Shown here piece after piece: positions 1 to 8,283 of a DNA stretch of 64,000 nucleotides. The stretch covers positions 124,001 to 188,000 of the forward strand of contig NZ_BSCT01000002.1 of assembly GCF_030159255.1 (NCBI RefSeq). Reading direction: 5' to 3'. The notes below the pieces were generated by a model. That model was given only the letters and a program-made list of their open reading frames with translations. It was not told where the DNA came from and ran no database searches. The first letter of the stretch is position 1. The number at the start of each line of letters is the position of its first letter. The position numbers and the translations under genes were made by a program. This DNA is from Bradyrhizobium sp. SSBR45G. Its GTDB lineage: Bacteria > Pseudomonadota > Alphaproteobacteria > Rhizobiales > Xanthobacteraceae.

Positions 1-1324
1 CGAGGCCGAAGCAGGGATTGGCGGCGATCAGCACCTCGACGTCGTGACCGAGCTCGCGCGCCAGCACGGCGCGCTGCACGTTGCCGCCCGACAGCGCCGA
101 GATCGGCGTATCCGGGGTGCGGGTCTTGATCTTGTAGCGGTTGATCTTGGTGGTGGCATCGGCGCGGAACGCTGATTTGTTGAGCCACCAGCCGCCGCGG
201 GCAAACGGCGCGCGGTCGAATTCGCGCAGCGCGATATTGTCGGCCACGCTCATGCCGCCGACGCAGGCGTTCTTCAGCGGCTCCTCGGGCAGCAGCGACA
301 TCTTGTGCCGCCGCATCTCCTCGCGGGTCGCGGAATAGGGCGCGCCGGAGACCCTGACGGCGCCGCTCTCGGCCTCGCGCTGGCCCGAGAGCACCTCGAC
401 CAGCTGGCGCTGGCCGTTGCCGGAGACGCCGGCGATGCCGACGATCTCGCCGGCGCGGACGGTCAGCGACAGCTCATGTACGGCCGTCCCGCCGGCATCG
501 TCCAGCGCGACCAGTTTTTCGACCTCGAGCTTGACGGTGCCGGCCTCGCCGGTGCGGGCGGGCTGCACCGTCAACTGCTCGGCGCCGATCATCATCCGCG
601 CCATGTCGTCGGGCGTGAGCTCGCTGACCTTGCCGCGGCCGGCGAGCTTGCCGCGCCTGAGGATCGTGACCTCGTCGGCGAACGCCATGACCTCGCGGAA
701 TTTGTGCGTGATCATCAGGATGGTCAGCTCGCCGGCCTCGACCATCTTGCGCAGCATGCCCAAGACCTCGTCGGCCTCGCCCGGCGTCAGCACCGAGGTC
801 GGCTCGTCCAGGATCAGGAAGCGCCGCTTCAGATAGAGCTGCTTGAGAATCTCGCATTTCTGCCGCTCGCCGGCGGAGATGTCGGAGACTTTTGCGTCGA
901 GCGGCACGCGGAACGGCATGCGCGACAGGAAGGCTTCCAGCTCCTGCTTCTCGCGCGCCCAGTTCACCACGGCGGGCACGTCGTCACGCGCCAGCACGAG
1001 GTTCTCGGCGACCGTCATCGCCGGCACCAGCGTGAAGTGCTGGTAGACCATGCCGAGGCCGAGCGCGTGGGCATCCTTGGGGTTACTGATGGCGCGCTCG
1101 CGCTCGGCGATCAGCACGTCGCCTTCGGTCGGGCGGTAGTAGCCCATGATGCATTTGACAAGCGTGGACTTGCCGGCGCCGTTCTCGCCGAGCAGCGCGT
1201 GGAACGAGCCGGGCTTCACCTTCAGCTCGACATTGTCGAGCGCGGTGAACGCGCCGAAGCGCATCGTCATCGCGATCGCCTCGACGCCGAACGCGGATGA
1301 TGGCGTCGGATCCTCGCCGATCAT
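1..1324 (-). CDS. ABC transporter ATP-binding protein, BMP/nucleoside-type importer (partial, runs off the window)
   Basis: This is the energising subunit of an ABC importer. The 441 visible codons carry two fused nucleotide-binding domains, as in the YufO/RbsA type. Domain 1 has a Walker [10 protein letters not shown] at residues 46-54, a Q-loop in MVYQHF, a signature ISAGERQ and a Walker B LILDEP. Domain 2 has a signature LSGGNVQ, but its P-loop reads GVSGNGQ, so only the first site is likely to hydrolyse ATP well; that asymmetry is normal for the family. The ATG overlaps the TGA of biuH (ATGA), so the two are translationally coupled. The C-terminus lies outside the window. It is the last visible gene of the 5.4-kb operon of binding protein, two permeases and biuret hydrolase. 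The substrate is inferred from that context only. Confidence 0.93.
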   Translation of the reverse strand, partial: MIGEDPTPSSAFGVEAIAMTMRFGAFTALDNVELKVKPGSFHALLGENGAGKSTLVKCIMGYYRPTEGDVLIAERERAISNPKDAHALGLGMVYQHFTLVPAMTVAENLVLARDDVPAVVNWAREKQELEAFLSRMPFRVPLDAKVSDISAGERQKCEILKQLYLKRRFLILDEPTSVLTPGEADEVLGMLRKMVEAGELTILMITHKFREVMAFADEVTILRRGKLAGRGKVSELTPDDMARMMIGAEQLTVQPARTGEAGTVKLEVEKLVALDDAGGTAVHELSLTVRAGEIVGIAGVSGNGQRQLVEVLSGQREAESGAVRVSGAPYSATREEMRRHKMSLLPEEPLKNACVGGMSVADNIALREFDRAPFARGGWWLNKSAFRADATTKINRYKIKTRTPDTPISALSGGNVQRAVLARELGHDVEVLIAANPCFGL

Positions 1325-2004
1325 GACAGCGCCTCGATCAGCGCCGCTGAGGTTGCGACCGCGCCGAACACGCCGCCCTGCATCTTGATCATCTTCAGCG
1401 CGTGGTCGTGGTTGCCCTTGTCGGTGGCGCCGCAGCAGTCCGACAGCAGCACGCATTCGAAGCCGCGGTCGTTGCCCTCGCGCATCGTGGTGTGGACGCA
1501 GACATCGGTGGTGATGCCGGTGAGCACGATGTTCTGGATGCCCTTGAGGCGCAGGATCAGCTCGAGGTCGGTGGCGCAGAACGAGCCCTTTCCAGGCTTG
1601 TCGATGATGATCTCGCCGGGCAGGGGCGCGAGTTCAGGGATGATGTCCCAGCCCGGCTCGCCGCGCACCAGGATGCGGCCGCACGGGCCGGGATCGCCGA
1701 TCCCGGCGCCGATCTGCTGCGAGCGCCAACGCTTGTTGGCGGGCAGGTCCGAGAGGTCGGTGCGGTGGCCCTCGCGGGTGTGGATGATGAGAAAGCCTTG
1801 AGCGCGCATCACCGTGAGCAGCTTCTTGATCGGCTCGATCGGGGCGCGGGTGAGAGAGAGGTCGTAGCCCATCTTGTCGACATAGCCGCCGACGCCGCAG
1901 AAATCGGTCTGCATGTCGATCACGATCAGCGCGGTGTTCTCAGGGCGCAGATCGCCATTGTAGGGCCAGGCATAGGGCTCGGAGCGGATGGTGCGCTGGG
2001 TCAT
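1321..2004 (-). CDS. biuH: Biuret amidohydrolase (isochorismatase-fold cysteine hydrolase)
   Basis: Predicted to hydrolyse biuret to allophanate and ammonia in the cytoplasm. The 227-residue product looks very like the characterised Rhizobium leguminosarum BiuH as I remember it, including the N-terminal WPYNGDLRP segment and the [10 protein letters not shown] segment. The triad residues are D30 (IDMQTDF), K136 (DKPGKGSF) and C169 (TTDVCV). All three are offset by six from the published D36/K142/C175, which supports orthology rather than general isochorismatase kinship. I chose the ATG at 2004 because GGAG lies about 7 bases upstream; the open frame extends further but without a good start. 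It sits between the second permease and the ATPase of a BMP-type importer, so transport and hydrolysis are probably one pathway. No allophanate hydrolase is visible here. Confidence 0.88.
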   Translation of the reverse strand: MTQRTIRSEPYAWPYNGDLRPENTALIVIDMQTDFCGVGGYVDKMGYDLSLTRAPIEPIKKLLTVMRAQGFLIIHTREGHRTDLSDLPANKRWRSQQIGAGIGDPGPCGRILVRGEPGWDIIPELAPLPGEIIIDKPGKGSFCATDLELILRLKGIQNIVLTGITTDVCVHTTMREGNDRGFECVLLSDCCGATDKGNHDHALKMIKMQGGVFGAVATSAALIEALS

Positions 2005-2063
2005 GATTGGGCTCCAATAAAGTTCGAGGCCATCGGTACTTGGCGTTGCGGCGCCGTCTGGGG

Positions 2064-2180
2064 CCTCATGGTTCGAGACGCGTCGCAAGTGCGACGCTCC
2101 TCACCATGAGGGTGGGCATGTCGCCGCGCAGAGACTCCTCATCCTGAGGAGGCCGCCGAAGGCGGCCGTCTCGAAGGATG
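2064..2180. repeat. Two-part palindromic repeat (CCTCATGGTTCGAGACG family)
   Basis: The first half begins CCTCATGGTTCGAGACG and ends CTCCTCACCATGAGG. The second half begins CTCATCCTGAGGAG and ends CGTCTCGAAGGATG. The halves can fold separately or together. A second, wider-spaced copy lies at 54308-54568. It separates the second permease gene from biuH within the operon, so a hairpin here could affect downstream transcript levels. Confidence 0.8.
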
Positions 2181-2231
2181 GCCGCGAAGGAAGTGCCCGC
2201 TCCAACGTCTGTCCTCATGGCCAACTGCCTA

Positions 2232-3158
2232 TCACCGCGTGATGGACAGCTCGGCCGGCGCGCCACTGAGCGTGCGCTTCGGCGAGCAGGTGATGATCAT
2301 GATCAGCAGCGTCAGGATGTAGGGCGCGGCGTTGAACAGATGATAGCCGGAGGTGACGCCGACTGATTGCAGCGCAGGCCCCAGCGCGGCGGCGCCGCCG
2401 AAGGCGAGCGAGGCCCACAGGCAGAGCATCGGGTCCCAGCGGGCGAAGATGACGAGCGCGACCGCGGTGATGCCCTGTCCCGACGACAGGCCCTCGTTCC
2501 AGCTGCCGGGATAGAACAGCGACAAAAACGAGCCGCCGATGCCGGCGAGGAAGCCGCCGGCCATGGTGGCGCGCAGCCGGATCATCAGCACCGAATGACC
2601 CATCGCGCGCGCCGCGTCCGCGCTCTCGCCGGCGGTGCGGATCAGGAGGCCCCAGCGCGTGGTCTTGAAGGCCCAGTAGAGGATTGGCGCCAGCACCACG
2701 CCCAGCAGGAACAGCACGTTGATGCGCAACGCGGCGCGGACCTGCGCCACGTCGCTCCACCAGCCGAAATCGATCGCCGGCAATCGCGCCGCGGTCGGCT
2801 CGATCAGCGGCTTGCCGAGGAAGAAGGCGAGGCCCGTGCCGAACAGCATCAGCGAGATGCCGACCGCAACGTCGTTGACGCGCGGCAGCGAGCAGATGCC
2901 GGCGTGAAGTGCGCCGAGCAGCGCGCCGGTGAGGCCGGCGGCGAGCACCCCGAGCCATGGCGAGCCCGAGAGGTAGGAGATGCCATACGCGCTCATCGCG
3001 CCCATCACCAGCGTGCCCTCGAGGCCGAGATTGATGCGGCCGGAGCGCTCGGTGATGCATTCGCCGAGACTGACGAACAGGAACGGCGTGGAGACGCGGA
3101 TGGCGCCGCCGAGCACCGCGAGCGGGACGGTCCAGAGTCCGATGTTGCCGTCAGCCAT
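2232..3158 (-). CDS. ABC transporter permease, BMP/nucleoside importer family (second permease)
   Basis: Inner-membrane channel subunit of the importer, 308 residues with about eight hydrophobic segments. The sequence ERSGRINLGLEGTLVMG near residue 40 is the conserved segment of the YufQ/RbsC-like permeases (BPD_transp_2 family). It starts 3 bases after the stop of the upstream permease, so the two are co-transcribed and probably form the heterodimeric membrane part. Downstream, a palindromic repeat separates it from biuH. The family assignment is secure; the transported substrate is not readable from the sequence. Confidence 0.92.
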   Translation of the reverse strand: MADGNIGLWTVPLAVLGGAIRVSTPFLFVSLGECITERSGRINLGLEGTLVMGAMSAYGISYLSGSPWLGVLAAGLTGALLGALHAGICSLPRVNDVAVGISLMLFGTGLAFFLGKPLIEPTAARLPAIDFGWWSDVAQVRAALRINVLFLLGVVLAPILYWAFKTTRWGLLIRTAGESADAARAMGHSVLMIRLRATMAGGFLAGIGGSFLSLFYPGSWNEGLSSGQGITAVALVIFARWDPMLCLWASLAFGGAAALGPALQSVGVTSGYHLFNAAPYILTLLIMIITCSPKRTLSGAPAELSITR

Positions 3159-3161
3159 GGA

Positions 3162-4271
3162 TCAGGACTTTCCCTTGAGGAAGCCGATGCGTCCGTAGAG
3201 CGCGTCGCTCGCCAGCACGGAGATGAAGATGATGCCTTGAAGCACGAACACGGAGGCGTCGGGCAGGCCGAGCCGTCGCTGCAGCAGGCCGCCGGAGGCG
3301 TTGATGCCGCCGAGCAGGATCGCAACCGGAATGATCGCCAGCGGATTCTGCCGCGCGAGAAATGCCACCAGGATGCCGGTGAAGCCGTAGCCGACCGCGA
3401 GGTTGGCGTTGGTGCGGCCCTGCACGGCGGCGACCTCGACCATGCCGGCGAGGCCCGCGCAGGCGCCCGCGAGGAAGCACACGGTGAGGATCAGTTTGCC
3501 GACGGAGAGGCCGACGATTTTGGCGGCGCGGATGTTGCCCCCCGCGACGCGCGCGGCGAAGCCGAAGGTGGTGTGAAAGATCAGAATGTAGGACGCGACC
3601 GCCAGGATCAGCCCGAACACCAGGCCCCAATGCACGTCGGTGCCGGGAATGGTGCCGATCATGTTGGCGGCGCCGATCTCGCGGGTCGACGGCTTGTTGA
3701 GGCTGGCCGGATCGCGCATCGCGCCTTCGACGAGGTGGTTGAGGATCGCCAGCGCAATGTAGACCAGCAGCAGGCTGGAGATGGTCTCGTTGACCCCGCG
3801 ATACTGCCGCAAGCCCCCGGACAGCAGAATCCACAAGCCGCCGCCGGTCATGCCGGCGATCACCATCGCGATCTGCACCACGAGCGGCGGCATGCCCTGC
3901 AGCGCCAGCGCGGCCGACGTCGCGGCCAAGGCGCCGATCAGAAGCGCGCCTTCGCCGCCGATGATCACCATGCCCAATTGCGCGGGCAGGGCGGTGCACA
4001 GCGCCGTCAGGATTAGCGGCGCGGCGCGGCTCAGCGTGTTCTGCCAGGAGAACCAGGTGCCGAACGCGCCGTAATACATGTACCAATAGAGGTCGAGCGG
4101 GTTCTTGCCGAACAGCGCGACGAAGATGCCGAACACCAGGAGCGCGGCGACCAGCGCCGCGCCCGGGATCAGGATGTACTCGATTTCAGTGCCCCAGCGT
4201 TGCAGGAAGCCTGCATCGGCGGCCGGCGCGATGGCGGCCGCATCAACCGGATCGGCCGCCTCTGATGTCAT
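3162..4271 (-). CDS. ABC transporter permease, BMP/nucleoside importer family (first permease)
   Basis: The 369-residue YufP-like permease begins with an acidic and Ala-rich tail of about 30 residues, followed by hydrophobic segments. Family motifs include GMVIIGGEGALLIGAL near residue 110 and GGLRQYRGVNETISSLLL near residue 155. The true start is the ATG at 4271, which overlaps the TGA of the binding-protein gene as ATGA; a longer open reading through the binding-protein gene is a frame shadow. The gap to the next permease is 3 bases. Together with the flanking genes it makes a complete importer set: binding protein, two permeases, ATPase. Confidence 0.92.
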   Translation of the reverse strand: MTSEAADPVDAAAIAPAADAGFLQRWGTEIEYILIPGAALVAALLVFGIFVALFGKNPLDLYWYMYYGAFGTWFSWQNTLSRAAPLILTALCTALPAQLGMVIIGGEGALLIGALAATSAALALQGMPPLVVQIAMVIAGMTGGGLWILLSGGLRQYRGVNETISSLLLVYIALAILNHLVEGAMRDPASLNKPSTREIGAANMIGTIPGTDVHWGLVFGLILAVASYILIFHTTFGFAARVAGGNIRAAKIVGLSVGKLILTVCFLAGACAGLAGMVEVAAVQGRTNANLAVGYGFTGILVAFLARQNPLAIIPVAILLGGINASGGLLQRRLGLPDASVFVLQGIIFISVLASDALYGRIGFLKGKS

Positions 4272-5377
4272 GACGTCGCTCCGATCACGCCCTCGACCAG
4301 ATAGTCCATCTTCTCGAGCTCCGGATCCTTCTGGCCGCGCTCGGTGCCGGCGGTGATCACGGTGTTGCCCTTGTTGTCCAGCAGCGGACCCTTGAAGATG
4401 GTGTAGCCGTCGCCCATGAACTTGGCCTTGATCTCGTCGGCGTGCTTGCGCGCAGCTTCCGGCACCGCCTCGCCATAGGGCGAGATCTTGACCACCTCTT
4501 CCTTGAGGCCGCCGCGATAGAAGTTCGGGATGCTCTCGCCGGCCTGGAGCATCTTGACGAACTTCGGATACAGCGCCTCCCAGTTCCACTCGGCACCGGT
4601 GAGATATGCCTTCGGCGCCAGCGGCGACTGGTTGACATGATAGCCCGTGACGAAGGCGCCGCGGCGCGCGGCGTTCTCGACCATCGTCTTCGGACCGTCG
4701 ACATGGCAGGTCAGCACGTCGACGCCCTGGTCGATCAGGCTGTTGGTCGCCTCGGCCTCCTTGACCGGCATCGACCAGTCGCCGGTGAAGATCACCTGGG
4801 TGGTGGCCTTGGGGTTGGCGAGCTTGGCGCCGAGCGTGAAGGCGTTGATGTTGCGCAGCACCTGCGGGATCGGTTTTGCCGCGACGAAGCCGAGCTTGCC
4901 GCTCTTCGAGGTGTAGCCCGCGACGATGCCGGCGATGTACTGCGCCTCGTCGATATAGCCGAAATAGGAGCCGGCGTTCTTCGGATCCTTCTCGCTCCAC
5001 AGGCCGCCGCAGTGCTCGAAGCGCAGCTTCGGGTACTTGTTGGCCATCTTGATCATGTGCGGATTGTAGTAGCCGAACGAGGTCGGGAACAGCAGCGTGG
5101 CGCCGTCGAGATTGATCATCGACTCGATCGTCTTCTCGACCGCGTCGGTCTCCGGCACCTTCTCCTCTTCGATCACCTTCAGCCCAGGCAGCTTCTTCAG
5201 TGCCGCCGCGCCCTGCGCATGCGCCTGATTGTAGCCGTAGTCGTCGCGCGAGCCGACATAGATGAAGCCGATCGTGGTGTCGGCGGCGAAGGCCGGCCGC
5301 AGGCCCGCGGCTGCGCCGAGCGTCAGCGCCGCGCCACCCTGCAACAGATGCCGTCGTGAAATCCTGCCAAAGTCCAT
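4268..5377 (-). CDS. BMP-family ABC transporter substrate-binding protein, Tat-exported
   Basis: Periplasmic ligand-binding protein of 369 residues. The N-terminus has a twin-arginine motif (SRRHLLQ), a hydrophobic Ala/Leu stretch and AFA-AD as the probable cleavage site near residue 31. The mature protein begins with TIGFIYVGSRDDYGYNQAH, the ligand-contact region of PnrA/BmpA-type proteins, and later carries SYFGYIDEAQYIAGIVAGY. Tat export implies folding before secretion. It is the promoter-proximal gene of the operon, and its stop overlaps the first permease start. BMP proteins usually bind nucleosides; the neighbouring biuret hydrolase suggests a small ureide instead, which is inference. 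Confidence 0.92.
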   Translation of the reverse strand: MDFGRISRRHLLQGGAALTLGAAAGLRPAFAADTTIGFIYVGSRDDYGYNQAHAQGAAALKKLPGLKVIEEEKVPETDAVEKTIESMINLDGATLLFPTSFGYYNPHMIKMANKYPKLRFEHCGGLWSEKDPKNAGSYFGYIDEAQYIAGIVAGYTSKSGKLGFVAAKPIPQVLRNINAFTLGAKLANPKATTQVIFTGDWSMPVKEAEATNSLIDQGVDVLTCHVDGPKTMVENAARRGAFVTGYHVNQSPLAPKAYLTGAEWNWEALYPKFVKMLQAGESIPNFYRGGLKEEVVKISPYGEAVPEAARKHADEIKAKFMGDGYTIFKGPLLDNKGNTVITAGTERGQKDPELEKMDYLVEGVIGATS

Positions 5378-5776
5378 TGGTGTGCTCCCTCGGCGAGCTC
5401 CGGGCTCGCGCCTCTCATCTCGGCTTCACCGGCACGGCGGAGCCTCGGAGGGAGCTTTTCAAGCTTTGTGCCAGGGCCGACCGAGCGGGCAGGAGGGGTA
5501 AGTCGCTGAAATACCTCTGATTTGTGAATGGCTTTGATTTGGGCAGCGGAACCGCGCGGCAGAATTCAGCCTATGATTTAATCAATCGACTTCAATTGTA
5601 TGCAACGAGTTCGGCCGCACGGGACCACCGCCAACCGTTGCGGAGTCGGTCGGCATGGTCCGCTGCGACGACTTGAAAGTTGGGCAAGGTGAGACGTCGC
5701 GCAGCCACAGCGCGCCCCATGGCTCCGCTCAGGCCCTACGCGGATGCGCAAGCGCCCCGCGTTTCCACTGCGGCTC
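5378..5776. other. Intergenic region with a possible operator
   Basis: The 399 bases between the importer operon and the small membrane protein gene hold no convincing gene. Besides the -24/-12-like site, the sequence ATTGTATGCAAC at 5595-5606 resembles the ATTGTATACAAT operators used by many FCD-type GntR regulators. No regulator gene is visible nearby. The 5570-5605 stretch is AT-rich compared with its surroundings. Confidence 0.3.
5458..5474 (-). promoter_or_regulatory. Candidate sigma-54 (-24/-12) promoter of the biuret importer operon
   Basis: Read on the minus strand the site is CTGGCACAAAGCTTGAA. The consensus is YTGGCACGN4TTGCW. The TGGCAC block and its distance to TTG are exact, but the -12 GC dinucleotide is GA. 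It lies about 80 bases before the binding-protein start. Nitrogen control would suit a biuret pathway, but the -12 mismatch makes this tentative. Confidence 0.35.
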
Positions 5777-5932
5777 TCAGATGCCGAGCAGCCAGACGGC
5801 GACGATGGTGCCGATCACCGCGAGCCCGCTGATCGTCCAGCCCGTGACATAGGCGCCGTCGTCTGATCCTGCAGGATCGACCATCGTGTCGCGCCAGCCA
5901 TCGTCGTGCCAGTGCCCCTGTTGGTACGCCAT
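5777..5932 (-). CDS. Small single-pass membrane protein, 51 residues, unknown function
   Basis: The product starts MAYQQGHWHDDGWRDTMVDP and ends in one hydrophobic segment, residues 31-51 (WTISGLAVIGTIVAVWLLGI), with the stop directly after it. A near-perfect ribosome binding site, GAGGAGGT, sits 5-6 bases before the ATG, which is the main reason to accept so short a gene. The His/Asp/Trp-rich N-terminal half would face the opposite side from the short C-terminus. It is divergent from the SDR gene. Tail-anchored topology is inferred; I do not recognise a family. Confidence 0.6.
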   Translation of the reverse strand: MAYQQGHWHDDGWRDTMVDPAGSDDGAYVTGWTISGLAVIGTIVAVWLLGI

Positions 5933-6157
5933 GCGAACCTCCTCGAGCCTGCCTCCCCATGGAATAAGTCGGACGGCCGGCCCGCGGGTTCAACCCCAGA
6001 GCGCAATCTTTCGGTCGTGCACTGCAGCGTGGATCATCGAGATCTGCTCTGGTCAGTCCCGTCAAACGTCCTAAGCTGATGCCGCGTTCCGCGAAGAGAA
6101 CGAGGAAGTTGCTGGGGTGGCAAGGCCATCCCGTAGCAAGGGAAGGAAGTGCAATCG

Positions 6158-7126
6158 ATGAAGGATTTTGCCGGCAGGATCGCCGTGATCACCGGGGGCG
6201 GCACGGGCATGGGCCGCGAGCTCGCGCGCCAGCTCGTCGCCGAAGGCTGCAACGTCGCGATGTGCGACGTCTCAGCGGAGGCCATGGCCGAGACCAGGCG
6301 GCTATGCGAAGCGGAGGGATTGCCGCAGGGCCTGCGCGTCACCACCCACGTCGCCGATGTCTCGATCGAGGCCCAGCTGCAGCGCTTCCGCGACGAGCTG
6401 ATCGAGCAGCAGGCCACCGACAGGATCCATCTGTTGTTCAACAATGCCGGCATCGGCGGCGGCGGCAGCCTGTTCACCAATTCCCGCGAACAGTGGGAGC
6501 GCACCTTCAACATCTGCTGGGGCGGCGTCTATCTCGGCGTCCGCACCTTCCTGCCGCTGCTGCTCAAGGCCGACGAGGCCCACATCGTCAACACCTCCAG
6601 CGTCAACGGCTTCTGGGCTTCCGTCGGCATGGGTGTGTCGCACACCGCCTACAGCGCCGCGAAATTCGCGGTGAAGGGCTTTACCGAGGCGCTGATCAAC
6701 GACCTCCGCCTCAACGCGCCGCACATCAAGTGCTCGGTGGTGATGCCCGGCCACATCGGCACCTCGATCGTGTCGAACTCCCGCAAGATGCAAAGCGGCA
6801 CCGACACCGACGAGCTCAGCGAGACCGAGATCGCGCTCGCCCGCCAGCGCATGACGGGCATGGGCATCGACGTGTCAGCGAAGAGCGACGCCGACATCCA
6901 GAACGCCGCCCGCGAACGCGCCCGCAGCTTCCTCGAGGACGCTCCGACGACGGCGGCGCAGGCCGCGAAGATCATCCTCGACGGCGTCAAAGCCGAGCAA
7001 TGGCGCATCCTCGTCGGCGAGGACGCCAAGCTGCTGGACATGCGCGTGCGGCAGTCGCCGGAGCAGGCGTATGAGCCGGAGTTCTTCCAGCGCTTCGCGC
7101 AAGAGGCGGGCTGGAAGCTGGGGTAG
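6158..7126 (+). CDS. SDR-family NAD(P)-dependent oxidoreductase
   Basis: A 322-residue classical short-chain dehydrogenase/reductase. The Rossmann motif TGGGTGMGRE lies near residues 12-21, the NNAG structural motif near residue 93, the catalytic Ser within NTSSVNG and the Tyr-Lys pair in YSAAK near residue 167. A C-terminal extension of about 70 residues goes beyond the usual 250, as in SDRs acting on larger or CoA-linked substrates. I chose the ATG at 6158, with GGAAGG/GGAAG 8-11 bases upstream; a GTG at 6149 is in frame but overlaps that site. Substrate unknown. The next gene is the DUF559 cassette, which looks unrelated. Confidence 0.9.
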   Translation: MKDFAGRIAVITGGGTGMGRELARQLVAEGCNVAMCDVSAEAMAETRRLCEAEGLPQGLRVTTHVADVSIEAQLQRFRDELIEQQATDRIHLLFNNAGIGGGGSLFTNSREQWERTFNICWGGVYLGVRTFLPLLLKADEAHIVNTSSVNGFWASVGMGVSHTAYSAAKFAVKGFTEALINDLRLNAPHIKCSVVMPGHIGTSIVSNSRKMQSGTDTDELSETEIALARQRMTGMGIDVSAKSDADIQNAARERARSFLEDAPTTAAQAAKIILDGVKAEQWRILVGEDAKLLDMRVRQSPEQAYEPEFFQRFAQEAGWKLG

Positions 7127-7179
7127 GGCAGGTCCATCGGTTTAGTTGGGACAGAATCTCTCGCCCCGAAGACGGTGAG

Positions 7180-7222
7180 CTCCCCTCCCCCTTGCGGGGA
7201 GGGGTCGGGGGTGGGGGTCCAC
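7180..7222. repeat. 43-bp inverted repeat, left arm (DUF559 cassette)
   Basis: A G/C-run-rich sequence whose exact reverse complement occurs at 7584-7626. The arms bracket the DUF559 gene. It contains its own short palindrome (CCCCCTTGCGGGGAGGGG-like), so each arm can also form a hairpin. Confidence 0.9.
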
Positions 7223-7239
7223 GAGTCGCGCTATCAGTG

Positions 7240-7677
7240 ATGAGACAGACTACCATGGACGGTCGCCAGCAATCATTCGCCCGCCGGATGCGCGCCGAGC
7301 CGACCGAGGCCGAGCATGTTCTCTGGCAACGTCTTCGTCACGACATTAAGCTGGCCGGCTCTCACTTCCGCCGTCAGGCCCAGATCGGGCCTTACATCGT
7401 CGACTTCGTCAGCCGCAAAGCCAAATTGATCATCGAAGTCGATGGCGGCCAGCATGATTGGAAGCAGGCGGAAGACGCCGCCCGTACAAAAGAAATCGAG
7501 GCGCTCGGATATCGCGTTCTTCGCTTCTGGAACAACGAGGTGCTGGGAAATATCGAAGGCGTACTTCACGACATTCAGCGCGCGTGGACCCCCACCCCCG
7601 ACCCCTCCCCGCAAGGGGGAGGGGAGACGAGAGCGTCGCGCCGTCCCCGCAGAACGCGGCGACCGAGCGAAGCGTGA
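7240..7677 (+). CDS. DUF559 (Vsr/restriction-endonuclease-like fold) protein
   Basis: About 145 residues with the DUF559 pattern: TEAEHVLWQRLR near residue 22, GSHFRRQAQIGPYIVDFVS near residue 40, LIIEVDGGQHD with the catalytic-type Asp/Glu near residue 65, and YRVLRFWNNEVLGNIEGVL near residue 93. Known members resemble very-short-patch repair and PD-(D/E)XK nucleases, so single-strand nicking or cutting is plausible but unproven. The start is ATG 7240 or ATG 7255; neither has a clear ribosome site. The last ~30 residues (TPTPDPSPQGGGE onward) are encoded by the right arm of the inverted repeat and beyond, so the repeat supplies the C-terminus. This looks like a small self-contained mobile or repeat-associated unit. 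Confidence 0.82.
   Translation: MRQTTMDGRQQSFARRMRAEPTEAEHVLWQRLRHDIKLAGSHFRRQAQIGPYIVDFVSRKAKLIIEVDGGQHDWKQAEDAARTKEIEALGYRVLRFWNNEVLGNIEGVLHDIQRAWTPTPDPSPQGGGETRASRRPRRTRRPSEA
7584..7626. repeat. 43-bp inverted repeat, right arm (DUF559 cassette)
   Basis: The exact reverse complement of 7180-7222, with no mismatch over 43 bases. It overlaps the 3' coding end of the DUF559 gene. Complementarity stops abruptly on the outer side of both arms. Confidence 0.9.
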
Positions 7678-7725
7678 AGGTGCGCCCCACAACCGATCAT
7701 GCGTGAGGTTTGCGCCAGACGGTAC

Positions 7726-8202
7726 CTACCTTGACGCCACCCGGTACGCCATCCGCGTATGGCTCGGGCAATACGGCAACCCGTCGATCGGCTTCGACCC
7801 GCAGAAGCAGAAATCATCCGCGCCCGGCGTCGAGATCGGCCAGCGACAGCGTTCCTTGGAGAGTTCGAACAGCGAGCAGCCGTTCTCGACGGGACCTGCC
7901 GGCGGCTCCTCGACCATGATCGGCGGCGGATCGTTGCTGACGGCGCGCAGGATGCGGCGGCGCAGCTTGGGCACGGGACGGCGCGAACCGTCGCGTGTCG
8001 TCTCGGCACGGACCACGCGCCGGCTGTCGCCGCCATTGTCGCGGGTCAGCGCCAGGCGGGAGATCTTGCCGATCACGGCGTTGCGGCTGACGCCGAGTTC
8101 GGCGGCGATCTCTCGGCAGGTCAGCCCGGCCTCAAAGTGCTGCTTCAGGGCCTGGAGCCGTTCCTCGGTCCAGGTGGGTTGGGTCTGTCGTTCGGCGGGC
8201 AT
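7726..8202 (-). CDS. GcrA-family cell cycle regulator (paralogue)
   Basis: A 158-residue GcrA-type protein. The N-terminus holds the helix-turn-helix segment TWTEERLQALKQHFEAGL followed by REIAAELGVSRNAVIGKISRL (residues about 30-51). A basic Arg-rich linker follows, and the C-terminal domain has CRWPISTPGADDFCFCG and PYCPSHTRMAY. In Caulobacter GcrA binds sigma-70 region 2 and activates transcription at CcrM-methylated GANTC promoters. Bradyrhizobia carry more than one GcrA-like protein, so the main cell-cycle role need not belong to this copy; I give no symbol. It converges on the DUF559 cassette. Confidence 0.85.
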   Translation of the reverse strand: MPAERQTQPTWTEERLQALKQHFEAGLTCREIAAELGVSRNAVIGKISRLALTRDNGGDSRRVVRAETTRDGSRRPVPKLRRRILRAVSNDPPPIMVEEPPAGPVENGCSLFELSKERCRWPISTPGADDFCFCGSKPIDGLPYCPSHTRMAYRVASR

Positions 8203-8283
8203 GTGTCGCTTCCAAGTTTGATCCGTCCTGGATCGTCCTGGCCAACGGCTGCACCGAAACTGTTTCCGCGTGGTGTGTCCCTG

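Noticed and set aside
3162..5000. A 612-codon permease reading
   Set aside because: The first 243 codons are out of frame within the binding-protein gene; the permease starts at 4271 by the ATGA overlap.
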